Shown piece after piece: positions 23,531-30,091 of a stretch of DNA of 41,417 nt. Source of the DNA: a virus; IMG/VR virus record IMGVR_UViG_3300028678_000007, positions 1 through 41,417 of that record; one strand, given 5' to 3'. A model generated the notes under the pieces. It ran no database searches, had not been told where the DNA came from, and saw only the letters and a list, made by a program, of their open reading frames with translations. The position numbers and the translations under genes were made by a program. Numbering within the stretch: the first letter of the stretch is position 1; each line of letters starts with the position of its first letter.

Positions 23531-24046
23531 TTAAGCAATACGGGTGAAGGTATAAGCCGTTGCACTGGAAAACATGAGTCTGAAGCACGCTTGTCCGGTA
23601 ACGCCGACGGGTACCGTCAATAATCCGGCACTGGCAGAAACAGCCGCAGCTAATGCGGATAAAATACCATTAACAGCGACGACCATCGTTACTATACCCG
23701 TCGAGGTGCTGGCGGTGTTATCAATGTATAAATCAAACACGGTGCCCTGCACAGCGCCTAATTGGGTGCCTAATAGCGTGCCGGTCGGTAGTGTTAAACT
23801 GACCGCAGTGGCGGAGGTGACCGCGATATAGCCAGAAGCTACTTGTGCAGCCGTCAATGTCGCTGTCGCAGCTACTGCGACCGGGGTATGTACTATTGTG
23901 GGGTTGGTGACTTGAGGTGCACCGAGCAAATTGCCGGTGACGTTGCCGGTGACGTTGCCGGTGGTGTTACCGGTAATATTGCCAGTGACGGCACCTACGA
24001 AACCTGCGGCACTGTAAATCGGGCCAGAAAAATGAGTGGCTGCCAT
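23531..24046 (-). CDS. Virion surface protein with GNVTG repeats
   Basis: This 171-residue protein opens with A-A-T-H-F-S-G-P-I-Y-S-A-A-G-F followed by tetrapeptide repeats G-N-I-T-G-N-T-T-G-N-V-T-G-N-V-T (about 21-39). The rest is a Val/Ala/Thr-rich beta domain. The N-terminus is typical of head-fibre-like or decoration proteins of environmental phages, where the G-N-x-T repeats form an extended stalk. It is the first leftward gene after the divergent region at 24047-24215. Confidence 0.55.
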   Translation of the reverse strand: MAATHFSGPIYSAAGFVGAVTGNITGNTTGNVTGNVTGNLLGAPQVTNPTIVHTPVAVAATATLTAAQVASGYIAVTSATAVSLTLPTGTLLGTQLGAVQGTVFDLYIDNTASTSTGIVTMVVAVNGILSALAAAVSASAGLLTVPVGVTGQACFRLMFSSATAYTFTRIA

Positions 24047-24215
24047 GGTATGTTACTCCGTATAAAGAGATTTCGCCCAGAGTCTTTATACCGTCGGCCT
24101 AGCTGCCGTCGCTGGGTGATGATGTTGCTAGATGTTTAGATTAATTGTGCGCCAAAGCACAGAAAAAGCAAGGTGTTTTTGTGTTATAATACGCCTCAGT
24201 GGGAGGTGCCTGTAA
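24047..24215. promoter_or_regulatory. Divergent intergenic region with inverted repeat
   Basis: The gap separates leftward and rightward genes. A perfect 9-bp inverted repeat GTATAAAGA (24060-24068) / TCTTTATAC (24083-24091) lies in the leader of the leftward gene, followed by a CGGC/GCCG pair. A TGTGC/GCACA inverted repeat lies around 24145-24161. The rightward promoter is well defined; no convincing -35/-10 pair was found for the leftward gene. Confidence 0.5.
24182..24190 (+). promoter_or_regulatory. Extended -10 promoter for the plus-strand island
   Basis: TG-T-TATAAT (TATAAT at 24185-24190) is a perfect extended -10 element. The -35 region 17 bases upstream is poor. Transcription would begin near 24197, right before GGGAGGT. 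Confidence 0.6.
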
Positions 24216-24269
24216 GTGCCTTTAAATATGGATGCCTTAATGCCTGCCCACTACCACCAGGAGCCTATT

Positions 24270-24581
24270 ATGCAAGATAAAATAACGCATCATGGACACC
24301 ATGAGCACCCCACTTACACACACGCGGAGCATAAAATCATTATGTTATTATCTGAACTGTTAAAAATTAACCAATCTGTCGCCGGCCAACTCAATAAAGT
24401 TGAAACCGAAGTCAATACCCGTTTTGCTGCACTGCAGGCCGCTATCGACAAATTGACTGCCGATTTAGCTGATGCGCCATTGTCTGAAGAGCAAGCCAAC
24501 TCCGTTAATGACGTCGTTGCCGCCGCGCAAAGACTTGACGATATTTCAGTGGATTTACCAACTGAACCCCCTGTAGTATAA
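24270..24581 (+). CDS. His-rich coiled-coil protein of the plus-strand island
   Basis: The ATG at 24270 has AGGAG 6 bases upstream and gives 103 residues. A GTG at 24216 with GGGAGGT upstream, adding 18 residues, is the alternative. The N-terminus is His-rich (H-H-G-H-H-E-H-P-T-Y-T-H-A-E-H-K). A heptad-like helix follows, I-I-M-L-L-S-E-L-L-K-I-N-Q-S-V-A and on to about residue 75. The end is acidic and Pro-rich. It resembles a small trimeric or dimeric coiled-coil assembly protein, but no family is recognised. It is the first gene behind the extended -10 promoter. Confidence 0.6.
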   Translation: MQDKITHHGHHEHPTYTHAEHKIIMLLSELLKINQSVAGQLNKVETEVNTRFAALQAAIDKLTADLADAPLSEEQANSVNDVVAAAQRLDDISVDLPTEPPVV

Positions 24582-24585
24582 TTTT

Positions 24586-24729
24586 ACCCGTCGAATGGGT
24601 CTGCTTGAATCTTCCCGAGCTGACCTGCGCGAGCAGGTTGGCGAGGGATGCTCTACATAGCAGGGCACCCGACACTTTAACTGTAAAGCCCCTTGTATAA
24701 GGCACGGTCTATGTCCTTCATCATAGGCC
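24586..24729 (+). ncRNA. Hairpin-array noncoding region
   Basis: Within 144 bases six hairpins follow each other: ACCC/GGGT (24586-24600), ACCTGC-GCGA-GCAGGT with a GNRA loop (24623-24638), TGCT/AGCA (24649-24662), CTTTA-ACTG-TAAAG (24675-24688), CCTT-GTAT-AAGG (24691-24702) and GGTCTATG/CATAGGCC (24706-24729, one G-U pair). No coding frame is evident, no U-run follows, and it is not a tRNA. It is transcribed in the plus island between the first and second genes. Confidence 0.4.
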
Positions 24730-24755
24730 TTGTCTTGCAATCCTCAGGAGTCGCT

Positions 24756-24869
24756 ATGAGCTTCACCAAAAAAGGCCCCGGCAGACATCATGACTACCGT
24801 CCCGGTAAACCCTTCGCCAAGCTGCGTAAGCGCAGTAAAGACGGTACCGTCACGGTTAGAAATCCGTAA
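24756..24869 (+). CDS. Very small basic protein
   Basis: This 37-residue peptide has CAGGAG 6 bases upstream of its ATG. The sequence is Lys/Arg/Gly-rich (K-K-G-P-G-R-H-H-D-Y-R-P-G-K-P and L-R-K-R-S-K-D-G), which suggests nucleic acid or surface binding. Its stop overlaps the start of the Ig-like gene as TAATG, a translational coupling that supports it. No family recognised. Confidence 0.55.
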   Translation: MSFTKKGPGRHHDYRPGKPFAKLRKRSKDGTVTVRNP

Positions 24870-25147
24870 TGTCTTACTCACTGCCCACCGACCAACACAT
24901 CAAGCTTAAGTTAAGCGCCCTGGATGACGCCGGATTGCCCAGTCCCACGCACAACGAGACCTTTGCCTCCAGTGATTCCACCATTGCGAAAGTTAACGCC
25001 AGCGGCAGAGTATCCCCCGTAGCGCCGGGTGAGGTCATTATTGCCTGCACGGCAGAGTCCAAAGGGGAGACGCTAGCCTCAGAGTTCGCGATTACCGTCG
25101 TCAGTAGTAAACCGACTACGTTATTAGTCGAAGCAGTGATGGTATAA
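24869..25147 (+). CDS. Bacterial Ig-like (BIG2) single-domain protein
   Basis: This 92-residue protein is one BIG2 domain: F-A-S-S-D-S-T-I-A-K-V-N-A-S-G-R-V-S-P-V followed by A-P-G-E-V-I-I-A-C-T-A-E, exactly the 'S-S-d-x-x-v-A-x-V-x-x-x-G-x-V-t-x-v-x-x-G-x-a-x-I' pattern. There is no signal peptide or anchor. Stand-alone BIG2 proteins in phages commonly decorate capsids or tails and bind weakly to surface sugars. It is coupled by TAATG overlaps to both neighbours. Confidence 0.78.
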   Translation: MSYSLPTDQHIKLKLSALDDAGLPSPTHNETFASSDSTIAKVNASGRVSPVAPGEVIIACTAESKGETLASEFAITVVSSKPTTLLVEAVMV

Positions 25148-25281
25148 TGTTTAACTATCCCCTAGGGGCGCTAGTTGACTGGTGGTTCCACGAAGCCCGC
25201 TTTATCAGAACTATTAATAACCCGCTAATTTTAGCCATGCTCATAGAGTCAGAAGACGGCATTTACTTATTTATGGCCTGA
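25147..25281 (+). CDS. Small hydrophobic protein ending the plus island
   Basis: This 44-residue peptide has Trp-rich (D-W-W-F-H-E-A-R-F-I) and hydrophobic (P-L-I-L-A-M-L-I) segments, perhaps one amphipathic helix or membrane contact. It starts at an ATG overlapping the stop of the Ig-like gene. Its 3' end overlaps the convergent minus-strand gene by 19 bp, and a copy of the CCCCTAGGGG palindrome lies inside it (25157-25170). No recognised family. Confidence 0.5.
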   Translation: MFNYPLGALVDWWFHEARFIRTINNPLILAMLIESEDGIYLFMA

Positions 25282-25478
25282 TGCGTCGCCCTTAGGCGAT
25301 GCATGTAATACCGCTCGAAATCGGCTTGGGCTATCCAGTGCTGATGCCCGTCCGGAAACCATACCGTGTAGCCGGGTATCTCGATATGCTTACCCCCTAT
25401 AAACGTCCCCGCACTGTGGGGAGACGCTTTGATGGTTATCGTCGTCGTAAAAATACGTCGGACATAAGGGAGGGTCAC
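25263..25478 (-). CDS. Small protein, paralogue of its neighbour
   Basis: This 71-residue protein shares its layout with the adjacent 68-residue protein: an N-terminal beta strand (T-I-T-I-K-A), then G-Y-T-V-W-F-P-D-G-H-Q-H-W-I against G-Y-R-L-H-F-P-D-K-H-T-T-W-V, then D-F-E-R-Y-Y-M against D-Y-E-E-L-Y-L. A tandem gene duplication is therefore likely. The two overlap as ATGA. The family and function are not recognised. Confidence 0.6.
   Translation of the reverse strand: MTLPYVRRIFTTTITIKASPHSAGTFIGGKHIEIPGYTVWFPDGHQHWIAQADFERYYMHRLRATHQAINK
25281..25304. repeat. Dispersed palindrome (ATGCGTCGCC / GGCGATGCAT)
   Basis: A 24-base inverted repeat with one G-T mismatch and a CTTA loop, at the convergent ends of the plus island and the minus-strand gene. 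It is a relative of the palindromes at 29330-29353 and 40923-40942. Confidence 0.6.
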
Positions 25479-25681
25479 TTATCTAACAAACCCGTCGGGC
25501 TGTTACGTAAGTACAGCTCCTCGTAGTCCCGCTCGTCCACCCACGTCGTATGCTTATCGGGAAAGTGTAGCCGGTAGCCCGCCGTGCGCTCCCAGGAATC
25601 ATTCTGCAAATACCAGGACTGCTGAGGAATAGCGGTAATCTCGAGGGTAACGGTGAGTTTGCGGGGGAGGGGGGCGGTCAT
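25475..25681 (-). CDS. Small protein, paralogue of its neighbour
   Basis: This 68-residue protein has the same strand, G-Y-x-x-x-F-P-D-x-H-x-x-W and D-Y-E-x-x-Y pattern as the following 71-residue gene, with low identity elsewhere. The F-P-D-x-H-x-x-W core could form a small beta sheet. It is coupled to the coiled-coil membrane gene upstream by overlap at 25678-25681 and to its paralogue downstream. Unknown function. Confidence 0.6.
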   Translation of the reverse strand: MTAPLPRKLTVTLEITAIPQQSWYLQNDSWERTAGYRLHFPDKHTTWVDERDYEELYLRNSPTGLLDK

Positions 25682-25902
25682 AATAATTTTACCAGTACGG
25701 CAACGACGCCGATAGCGAAAGCAATCAATGCACCCAGCTTGATAATCAGGCGCTGTTCGAGTTGGATAAGGTCTTGCTTGGTTGCCAGCTCTACTTGTGC
25801 CTCAACGAGACCCCGCACAATAGCCCGCGCCTGCTCGTGCGGGATACCGGAGGTTTTGAGCTCTTCGACCAAGCGGTCAGTATCAAATGTGAGTGTGGTC
25901 AT
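25678..25902 (-). CDS. DUF1640-like coiled-coil membrane protein
   Basis: The ATG at 25902 follows GGAG and overlaps the endonuclease stop as ATGA, giving 74 residues. F-D-T-D-R-L-V-E-E-L-K-T-S-G-I-P-H-E-Q-A-R-A-I-V-R-G-L is the usual N-terminus of DUF1640/CCDC90-type coiled-coil proteins. A Gln/Leu-rich helix and a C-terminal membrane helix (L-G-A-L-I-A-F-A-I-G-V-V-A-V-L-V-K-L-L) follow. Such proteins are common in bacteria and phages; the function is unknown. Confidence 0.7.
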   Translation of the reverse strand: MTTLTFDTDRLVEELKTSGIPHEQARAIVRGLVEAQVELATKQDLIQLEQRLIIKLGALIAFAIGVVAVLVKLL

Positions 25903-27428
25903 ACCACACTCCAAAGCCACTTCTTTTTGCCGCAGTCATAAATACGCCTTGCACCCATTAGGTATGTCATTTCTTTCTCCGTGCGAGTATCCGTTTCCGG
26001 ATTGTAAGTGTCTGTACAGCCATGCTCCAGTAACCGTTTAGGTATGTCTCGGCGTTGGTAGTGCGCTTTGGGGCGAATGCCTATCTTCTGACTCCATACT
26101 TGGTAGTCTACAGTAATTTCATTCTCCAAAACAAACCCCAGTTGCTTATACATCCCACCCCCAAAGTATCGGTTATCTGAAAAGGACTTCACTTCTTTTG
26201 GGTTGTACTCTTGGAGAAATGCCTTAAATAATCGAGATGCTCCTCCTGATACTGTAACCCGCGTTGCATATCGCCCCAGCGTCCAACACCGCCCTTGTGC
26301 CGCTGTACCTCTATCATTTGCCCCAAAAACAAAGCGCATACACGCCACCAGCTTGTCTTTCCAGTACAACCCATAGTGCGCACCTACCCCTGCACCGCCT
26401 TGGATGTGATACTTGTCATAGAACCCCCGCGCTTCCTGAATATCTACTTTGCGTATTTCACATTTCCGCGCCATCAGCTTACCCTTGGACTTCCCAATCG
26501 CATTACGCAACAACCGTTTTACTGCGTAGGGGTGCTCCTTATATTCATTCTCAAAAATAGTTATTAGTCTGATGCCTAAATCCGCACATGCTTGATGTTT
26601 AATGGCGTGCTGGTTTTTATCCCTTTTCTCGGATTCTGCATTACTATGGCTATGATAATAAATGCCACAATATTCAACAGCTAACTTATGCTCGGGAAGG
26701 TATATATCCAGCTCTTTAGGTTTTATAAGCTGTCTGTCACGCCGCTCTACAGAAGTAAATATGGATAGCATATCCCCCAATGCCTCTTCATCCTTGGATT
26801 TCATGTGGTTGCACTGAGGGCACGGGTTTCCCCCATCCAAATGATTGTAGGCTATTTGGGTGAGCTGTCTGTTATGCGGGATGCACCTGAATGTTATGGG
26901 GTTAAGATTGTGTGTGTATACTGTTCCAGTGTAATCAAACACTCCTTTATGCAATAGGGTTGCCCGTGCAACAAACTGTTCTGCTACCGTTTTATTCCTT
27001 CGGGTATTTCGTGCTTGTTGGGGGCCTACAGCACATTTAGGGCAGCCCCGCCCTTTCCTGTGTGAGTGTGTAGTTTGGGGGAACACTCCATGTTCTCTAC
27101 AAATAATATCAACATTGTCATGGGCGTTAGTGTATTTCACCAAAGAGTAATCATACCTATCTCCATGTACTTTCCTAAACTGCATTAGTCTATCTTCTAA
27201 AGAAGGCTTACGCTTTTTAGAAGCTGCATTGGTTGCTTCTCTCCCACACTGGAAACAGCCTTGGCGCTGGGATACATGTGCATTGGGTGACTGAAAAAAC
27301 TCCCCATGAATAGGGCAGATAATTCTTATATATGTCCCGGAATTAATGTAAGGGTCTGGGTAACTATAAGTATCCCCATGTACTGCCCTAGCTTTGGTTA
27401 TAAAATCTTCTGTTGTTAACTTCTTCAT
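25899..27428 (-). CDS. EDxHD-type homing endonuclease with three zinc-ribbon repeats
   Basis: This 509-residue protein starts with three DUF723-like repeats, each of the form F-x-x-K-A-x-x-x-H-G-x-x-Y-x-Y followed by I-x-C-x-x-H-G and a closing C-x-x-C (about 8-63, 80-136, 150-210). The nuclease core E-L-D-I-Y-L-P-E-H-K-L-A-V-E-Y-C-G-I-Y-Y-H-S (243-264) matches the Vsr-like EDxHD family (compare I-Bth0305I). The C-terminal domain has Y-H-I-Q-G-x(4)-G-A-H-Y-G-L-Y-W-K-D-K-L-V. Such free-standing enzymes cut alleles lacking them and spread by repair. It sits just past the capsid gene terminator and has its own promoter. Confidence 0.82.
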   Translation of the reverse strand: MKKLTTEDFITKARAVHGDTYSYPDPYINSGTYIRIICPIHGEFFQSPNAHVSQRQGCFQCGREATNAASKKRKPSLEDRLMQFRKVHGDRYDYSLVKYTNAHDNVDIICREHGVFPQTTHSHRKGRGCPKCAVGPQQARNTRRNKTVAEQFVARATLLHKGVFDYTGTVYTHNLNPITFRCIPHNRQLTQIAYNHLDGGNPCPQCNHMKSKDEEALGDMLSIFTSVERRDRQLIKPKELDIYLPEHKLAVEYCGIYYHSHSNAESEKRDKNQHAIKHQACADLGIRLITIFENEYKEHPYAVKRLLRNAIGKSKGKLMARKCEIRKVDIQEARGFYDKYHIQGGAGVGAHYGLYWKDKLVACMRFVFGANDRGTAAQGRCWTLGRYATRVTVSGGASRLFKAFLQEYNPKEVKSFSDNRYFGGGMYKQLGFVLENEITVDYQVWSQKIGIRPKAHYQRRDIPKRLLEHGCTDTYNPETDTRTEKEMTYLMGARRIYDCGKKKWLWSVV

Positions 27429-27455
27429 TTAGCCCCCTGTGTTGTCCAAGCAGCT

Positions 27456-27483
27456 ATTTTAATACCTATATGGAAAAGGTCAA
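27456..27483 (-). promoter_or_regulatory. Sigma70-like promoter for the endonuclease operon
   Basis: On the minus strand TTGACC (27483-27478), a 16-base spacer and TAAAAT (27461-27456). It lies between the capsid gene terminator and the endonuclease start. Confidence 0.65.
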
Positions 27484-27510
27484 CATCTAAATTGCTAAAT
27501 GGACAGGCGC

Positions 27511-27534
27511 AAAAAAGCCCACCGAAGTGGGCTT
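27511..27534 (-). terminator. Intrinsic terminator after the capsid gene
   Basis: On the minus strand AAGCCCAC-TTCG-GTGGGCTT followed by TTTT. An 8-bp perfect stem with a UUCG tetraloop ends the head operon 30 bases after the capsid gene stop. Confidence 0.9.
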
Positions 27535-27563
27535 AATTTACTTCTTTTAAAACAGAGACTTAA

Positions 27564-28472
27564 CTATGCCCCAGGGCTTGAGAACACCCCTAGCGGATCC
27601 GACCAGCCCACGCTGTATCGTTCACGAGATTTGTAGCGAACGTTGCCCGTGTCGAAGTCACCATCCATTGCAGTGGTCAGTGGCGCTCTAACAAACATTT
27701 TGAGTCCATTAGGCACGTCCGTTGTTAACATCCAAGCATTGGAGTCGGTAAAAAAGTGGTTTATCTTATACCCACCTGGAATTGACCCATTACTCTTCAA
27801 TGCGTTGATATCATTGTCCGCAGTACCCACACGAAGCTCTGTCTCAAGGAGCCTGGTTGCCACAAATTGCAGTGCTGGTGGGATGACTAACTTGACAGGT
27901 TTAGCTGCAATCAGCAACCCGCGTTCATCCGTCCAAGCTGCAATCTGGATGACTGCTGCCTCAAGTGAGGTTTCATTCAAATCCGCTGCTGTCGCCGGTG
28001 TATTGCTGTTATACCCGCCCCCTACCAGAGGATGCAAAGTAGAGAACAGTGGCACACCATCGCCGCCCACAGCCTGTGCTGAGAAGCCATTGTTGATAAT
28101 AGACGCTGCTTTAACCTGCTTGGTGTACGCCATCGCTCTTGCCAGCGCTTTGGTATAACGAGCCGATAGTGCGTCATACAGATTGTCCTCGACAGCTTCT
28201 TCTGTAATTGAGAACCCTAGTGCAATGGTCTCATGATTGTATCTGGCCGTCCAAGCCTCTTGGGCGTTTTCATATTGAATAGCAGCCCCTTCGTTTTTAA
28301 CCGGAGCGGCCTGGAAGCCACTCAATTTTGTTTCTTCTTCAAAAGAACGTTCTGAGCTTTCAATCTCGAAAATCTCTTTATGCTCTTCGCCGTAGCGGGC
28401 ATATTCAAGACCGAACAACGCGTTCAGTCCGGGAAGCAATTCTTTTAATAGTTGTGCGCGTGAAATAGCCAT
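27564..28472 (-). CDS. Major capsid protein
   Basis: This 302-residue protein contains Y-E-N-A-Q-E-A-W-T-A-R-Y-N-H-E-T-I-A-L-G-F-S-I-T-E-E-A-V-E-D in shortened form: the sequence around residues 66-95 with the strongly conserved G-F-x-I-T-E-E-A-x-E-D-N-L-Y (about 86-99). S-A-R-Y-T-K-A-L-A-R-A-M follows. This is the Mu gpT/HK97-fold capsid pattern, with P-L-x-x-x-x-H-P in the middle and R-S-R-E-R-Y-S-V-G-W-S-D-P near the end. It is the last gene before a strong terminator and follows the scaffold and decoration genes. AAAGGAG precedes the ATG. Confidence 0.85.
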   Translation of the reverse strand: MAISRAQLLKELLPGLNALFGLEYARYGEEHKEIFEIESSERSFEEETKLSGFQAAPVKNEGAAIQYENAQEAWTARYNHETIALGFSITEEAVEDNLYDALSARYTKALARAMAYTKQVKAASIINNGFSAQAVGGDGVPLFSTLHPLVGGGYNSNTPATAADLNETSLEAAVIQIAAWTDERGLLIAAKPVKLVIPPALQFVATRLLETELRVGTADNDINALKSNGSIPGGYKINHFFTDSNAWMLTTDVPNGLKMFVRAPLTTAMDGDFDTGNVRYKSRERYSVGWSDPLGVFSSPGA

Positions 28473-28483
28473 GACTAACTCCT

Positions 28484-29308
28484 TTAAGTAATTGCTAAAG
28501 CAGTATAGTAAGCATGGACGCCAAAGTTGAGCTTGACGAGCACTTCCGGATACTGGGTGAAAATGACCGTCGCACCCGAGGCAATAGCTGCCAACGGCGC
28601 TGCATTGACGGTGACCGAGGTTGCACCCGCTGCCGCTGCTACAGAGACGTAAGACCCTGAAGCAATGTACTGGCCATTGGACGCAATCGAGCCTACATCA
28701 GTACCGACAACCAGTGCATTAGGTAATGCAGTCGTCAAGGTAATGGTTGTAGAGCTGGATGAGCCGACCGACGGGGTGACAACCGCAGTCTCAGGCACCA
28801 AACCCACCATACGCGCCGCAGCAGTATTGGTGGTTGTCGTCGCAGACCAGAGTAAAGCCACTTGGGAATTGCCGGTCGCGCCATTGACGGCGTTTTGAAT
28901 CAGACCGTAGTTCTGACCGAGGACAGCTTGGCTGGCAGAGGCCAGTACCGTTGTTGCCGAACAGACGACGGCTTTAAACACCGTGTCGGGGTCATCGCAC
29001 ACATACGCCATGCCGTCACCTGCCAAGGTACTGGCGACCCAATTTTGGGCAAACAGTTTTTGCTTGGTTGCCGGGCTGGTGTAGGTGCAGCCTAAAAATA
29101 CACCGACCAAGCCGACTGCGGTAGAATCCGTAGTGCCGGTGTGTTTGGTAATGTTGCCTCGGGTGATATTGACTAAATCACCGTAGCCTATTGCTGTTGC
29201 GTAGCCATAGCCAATCGGGAGCATACGTGTCGCACCTGCGAACACCTGCCCACCGACCAGATTGACTGGTTTAAGCCCATACGGGCCGTTTACAGTTGGG
29301 TAAGCCAT
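28484..29308 (-). CDS. Capsid decoration/head protein
   Basis: This 274-residue protein begins A-Y-P-T-V-N-G-P-Y-G-L-K-P-V-N-L, then G-G-Q-V-F-A-G-A-T-R, a start seen in many environmental phage head proteins next to the capsid gene. D-L-V-N-I-T-R-G-N-I follows. The C-terminal third (about 175-260) is a Thr/Ser/Ala-rich Ig-like beta region. AGGAGG precedes the ATG. It most likely decorates or stabilises the capsid; the family name is not certain. Confidence 0.6.
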   Translation of the reverse strand: MAYPTVNGPYGLKPVNLVGGQVFAGATRMLPIGYGYATAIGYGDLVNITRGNITKHTGTTDSTAVGLVGVFLGCTYTSPATKQKLFAQNWVASTLAGDGMAYVCDDPDTVFKAVVCSATTVLASASQAVLGQNYGLIQNAVNGATGNSQVALLWSATTTTNTAAARMVGLVPETAVVTPSVGSSSSTTITLTTALPNALVVGTDVGSIASNGQYIASGSYVSVAAAAGATSVTVNAAPLAAIASGATVIFTQYPEVLVKLNFGVHAYYTALAIT

Positions 29309-29329
29309 AATGGCCTCCTATTAATATTT

Positions 29330-29353
29330 ATGCATCCCCTAAGGGCGATGCAT
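29330..29353. repeat. Dispersed palindrome (ATGCATCCCC TA AGGGCGATGCAT)
   Basis: A 24-base inverted repeat with a single internal mismatch, filling the gap between the decoration gene and the preceding head gene. Shares ATCCCCTA-GGGCGAT with the copies at 40923-40942 and, in part, 25157-25170. Confidence 0.65.
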
Positions 29354-29790
29354 TAACCCTTGCCGAAGGACGTGGAACTTTTCTTTTCTCTAAAGATAGG
29401 CATCCGGGCGTCGCTTTGGCGCATCAGGTTATTGTCCACGGCCTCCGTTTGAGCGTGCGTTTGCGCGGTAATATACTCATTACGTTGCTGTACGAACTCA
29501 ATCGGGGTCTTGCAGAGCAGTAACCCACCAATTTCGATGTTGTCCTTGAATCGGCTGTTCGGGTCGACCAATAGTTGCATTTGTGGCTGTTCAATCACCG
29601 GGACGGGTTCCCAGCCTTCTCGTAGTTTTGCGGACAGATTGCGCGGGTCAGTCTGACCTAACGAGGCAATACGAATCCAGCGGTACGCCCAACCGGGGAT
29701 TTCCTCCGGTTTAGGCAATAATTCGGGGGGCATCCACTTCTCGGGGCGTTTGTGGGCGTCGCGTTTTTCCAGTACTCTAGTTTCAGCCAT
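29353..29790 (-). CDS. Conserved head-operon protein
   Basis: This 145-residue protein contains W-M-P-P-E-L-L-P-K-P and the well-spaced G-W-A-Y-R-W-I-R-I-A-S-L-G-Q-T-D-P-R-N (about 33-51). This is followed by R-E-G-W-E-P-V and later I-E-I-G-G-L-L-L-C-K-T-P. This pattern is typical of a small protein located between scaffold and capsid genes in many phages, role unknown. ATG preceded by TAGGAAAC. It overlaps the 102-residue gene by 8 bp. Confidence 0.6.
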   Translation of the reverse strand: MAETRVLEKRDAHKRPEKWMPPELLPKPEEIPGWAYRWIRIASLGQTDPRNLSAKLREGWEPVPVIEQPQMQLLVDPNSRFKDNIEIGGLLLCKTPIEFVQQRNEYITAQTHAQTEAVDNNLMRQSDARMPIFREKKSSTSFGKG

Positions 29791-30091
29791 GGTCGTTTCC
29801 TATTAAATATCTTCCGGAGACGGCGTCGCCGGCAATGCTTACACCCGGTACAAACGTGACTGCTTCAGCTAGTGAGTACGTTAAATCAATATTCTTTTGT
29901 TGTGTAGTTACTTGAATAACACAACCGACACCAGGAATTTCCATAGCTTTTGTACTTTTCATCCAGCCTTCCGTCTGACTCGATGCTTTACAAAGCAACT
30001 GGAACATATCACCATTCCCAAACACTTTGATGTCCGGGACATTGACTTTAGCACCAGCTACGTCGCTGTTATACAGTGTTTTTTCAGACAT
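29783..30091 (-). CDS. Small conserved head-operon protein
   Basis: This 102-residue protein has V-P-D-I-K-V-F-G-N-G-D-M-F-Q-L-L-C-K-A-S and later M-K-S-T-K-A-M-E-I-P-G-V-G-C-V-I-Q-V, the latter a common phage motif in which S-T-K-A-x-E/Q precedes a Q-V-T-T strand. It overlaps the scaffold gene and the 145-residue gene, so it is part of the head morphogenesis set. Function unknown. Confidence 0.6.
   Translation of the reverse strand: MSEKTLYNSDVAGAKVNVPDIKVFGNGDMFQLLCKASSQTEGWMKSTKAMEIPGVGCVIQVTTQQKNIDLTYSLAEAVTFVPGVSIAGDAVSGRYLIGNDHG

Noticed and set aside
24586-24740. tRNA in the plus-strand island
   Set aside because: ACCC/GGGT and TTCGA-like loops suggested a T arm, but no acceptor stem, anticodon arm or D arm fits on either strand.
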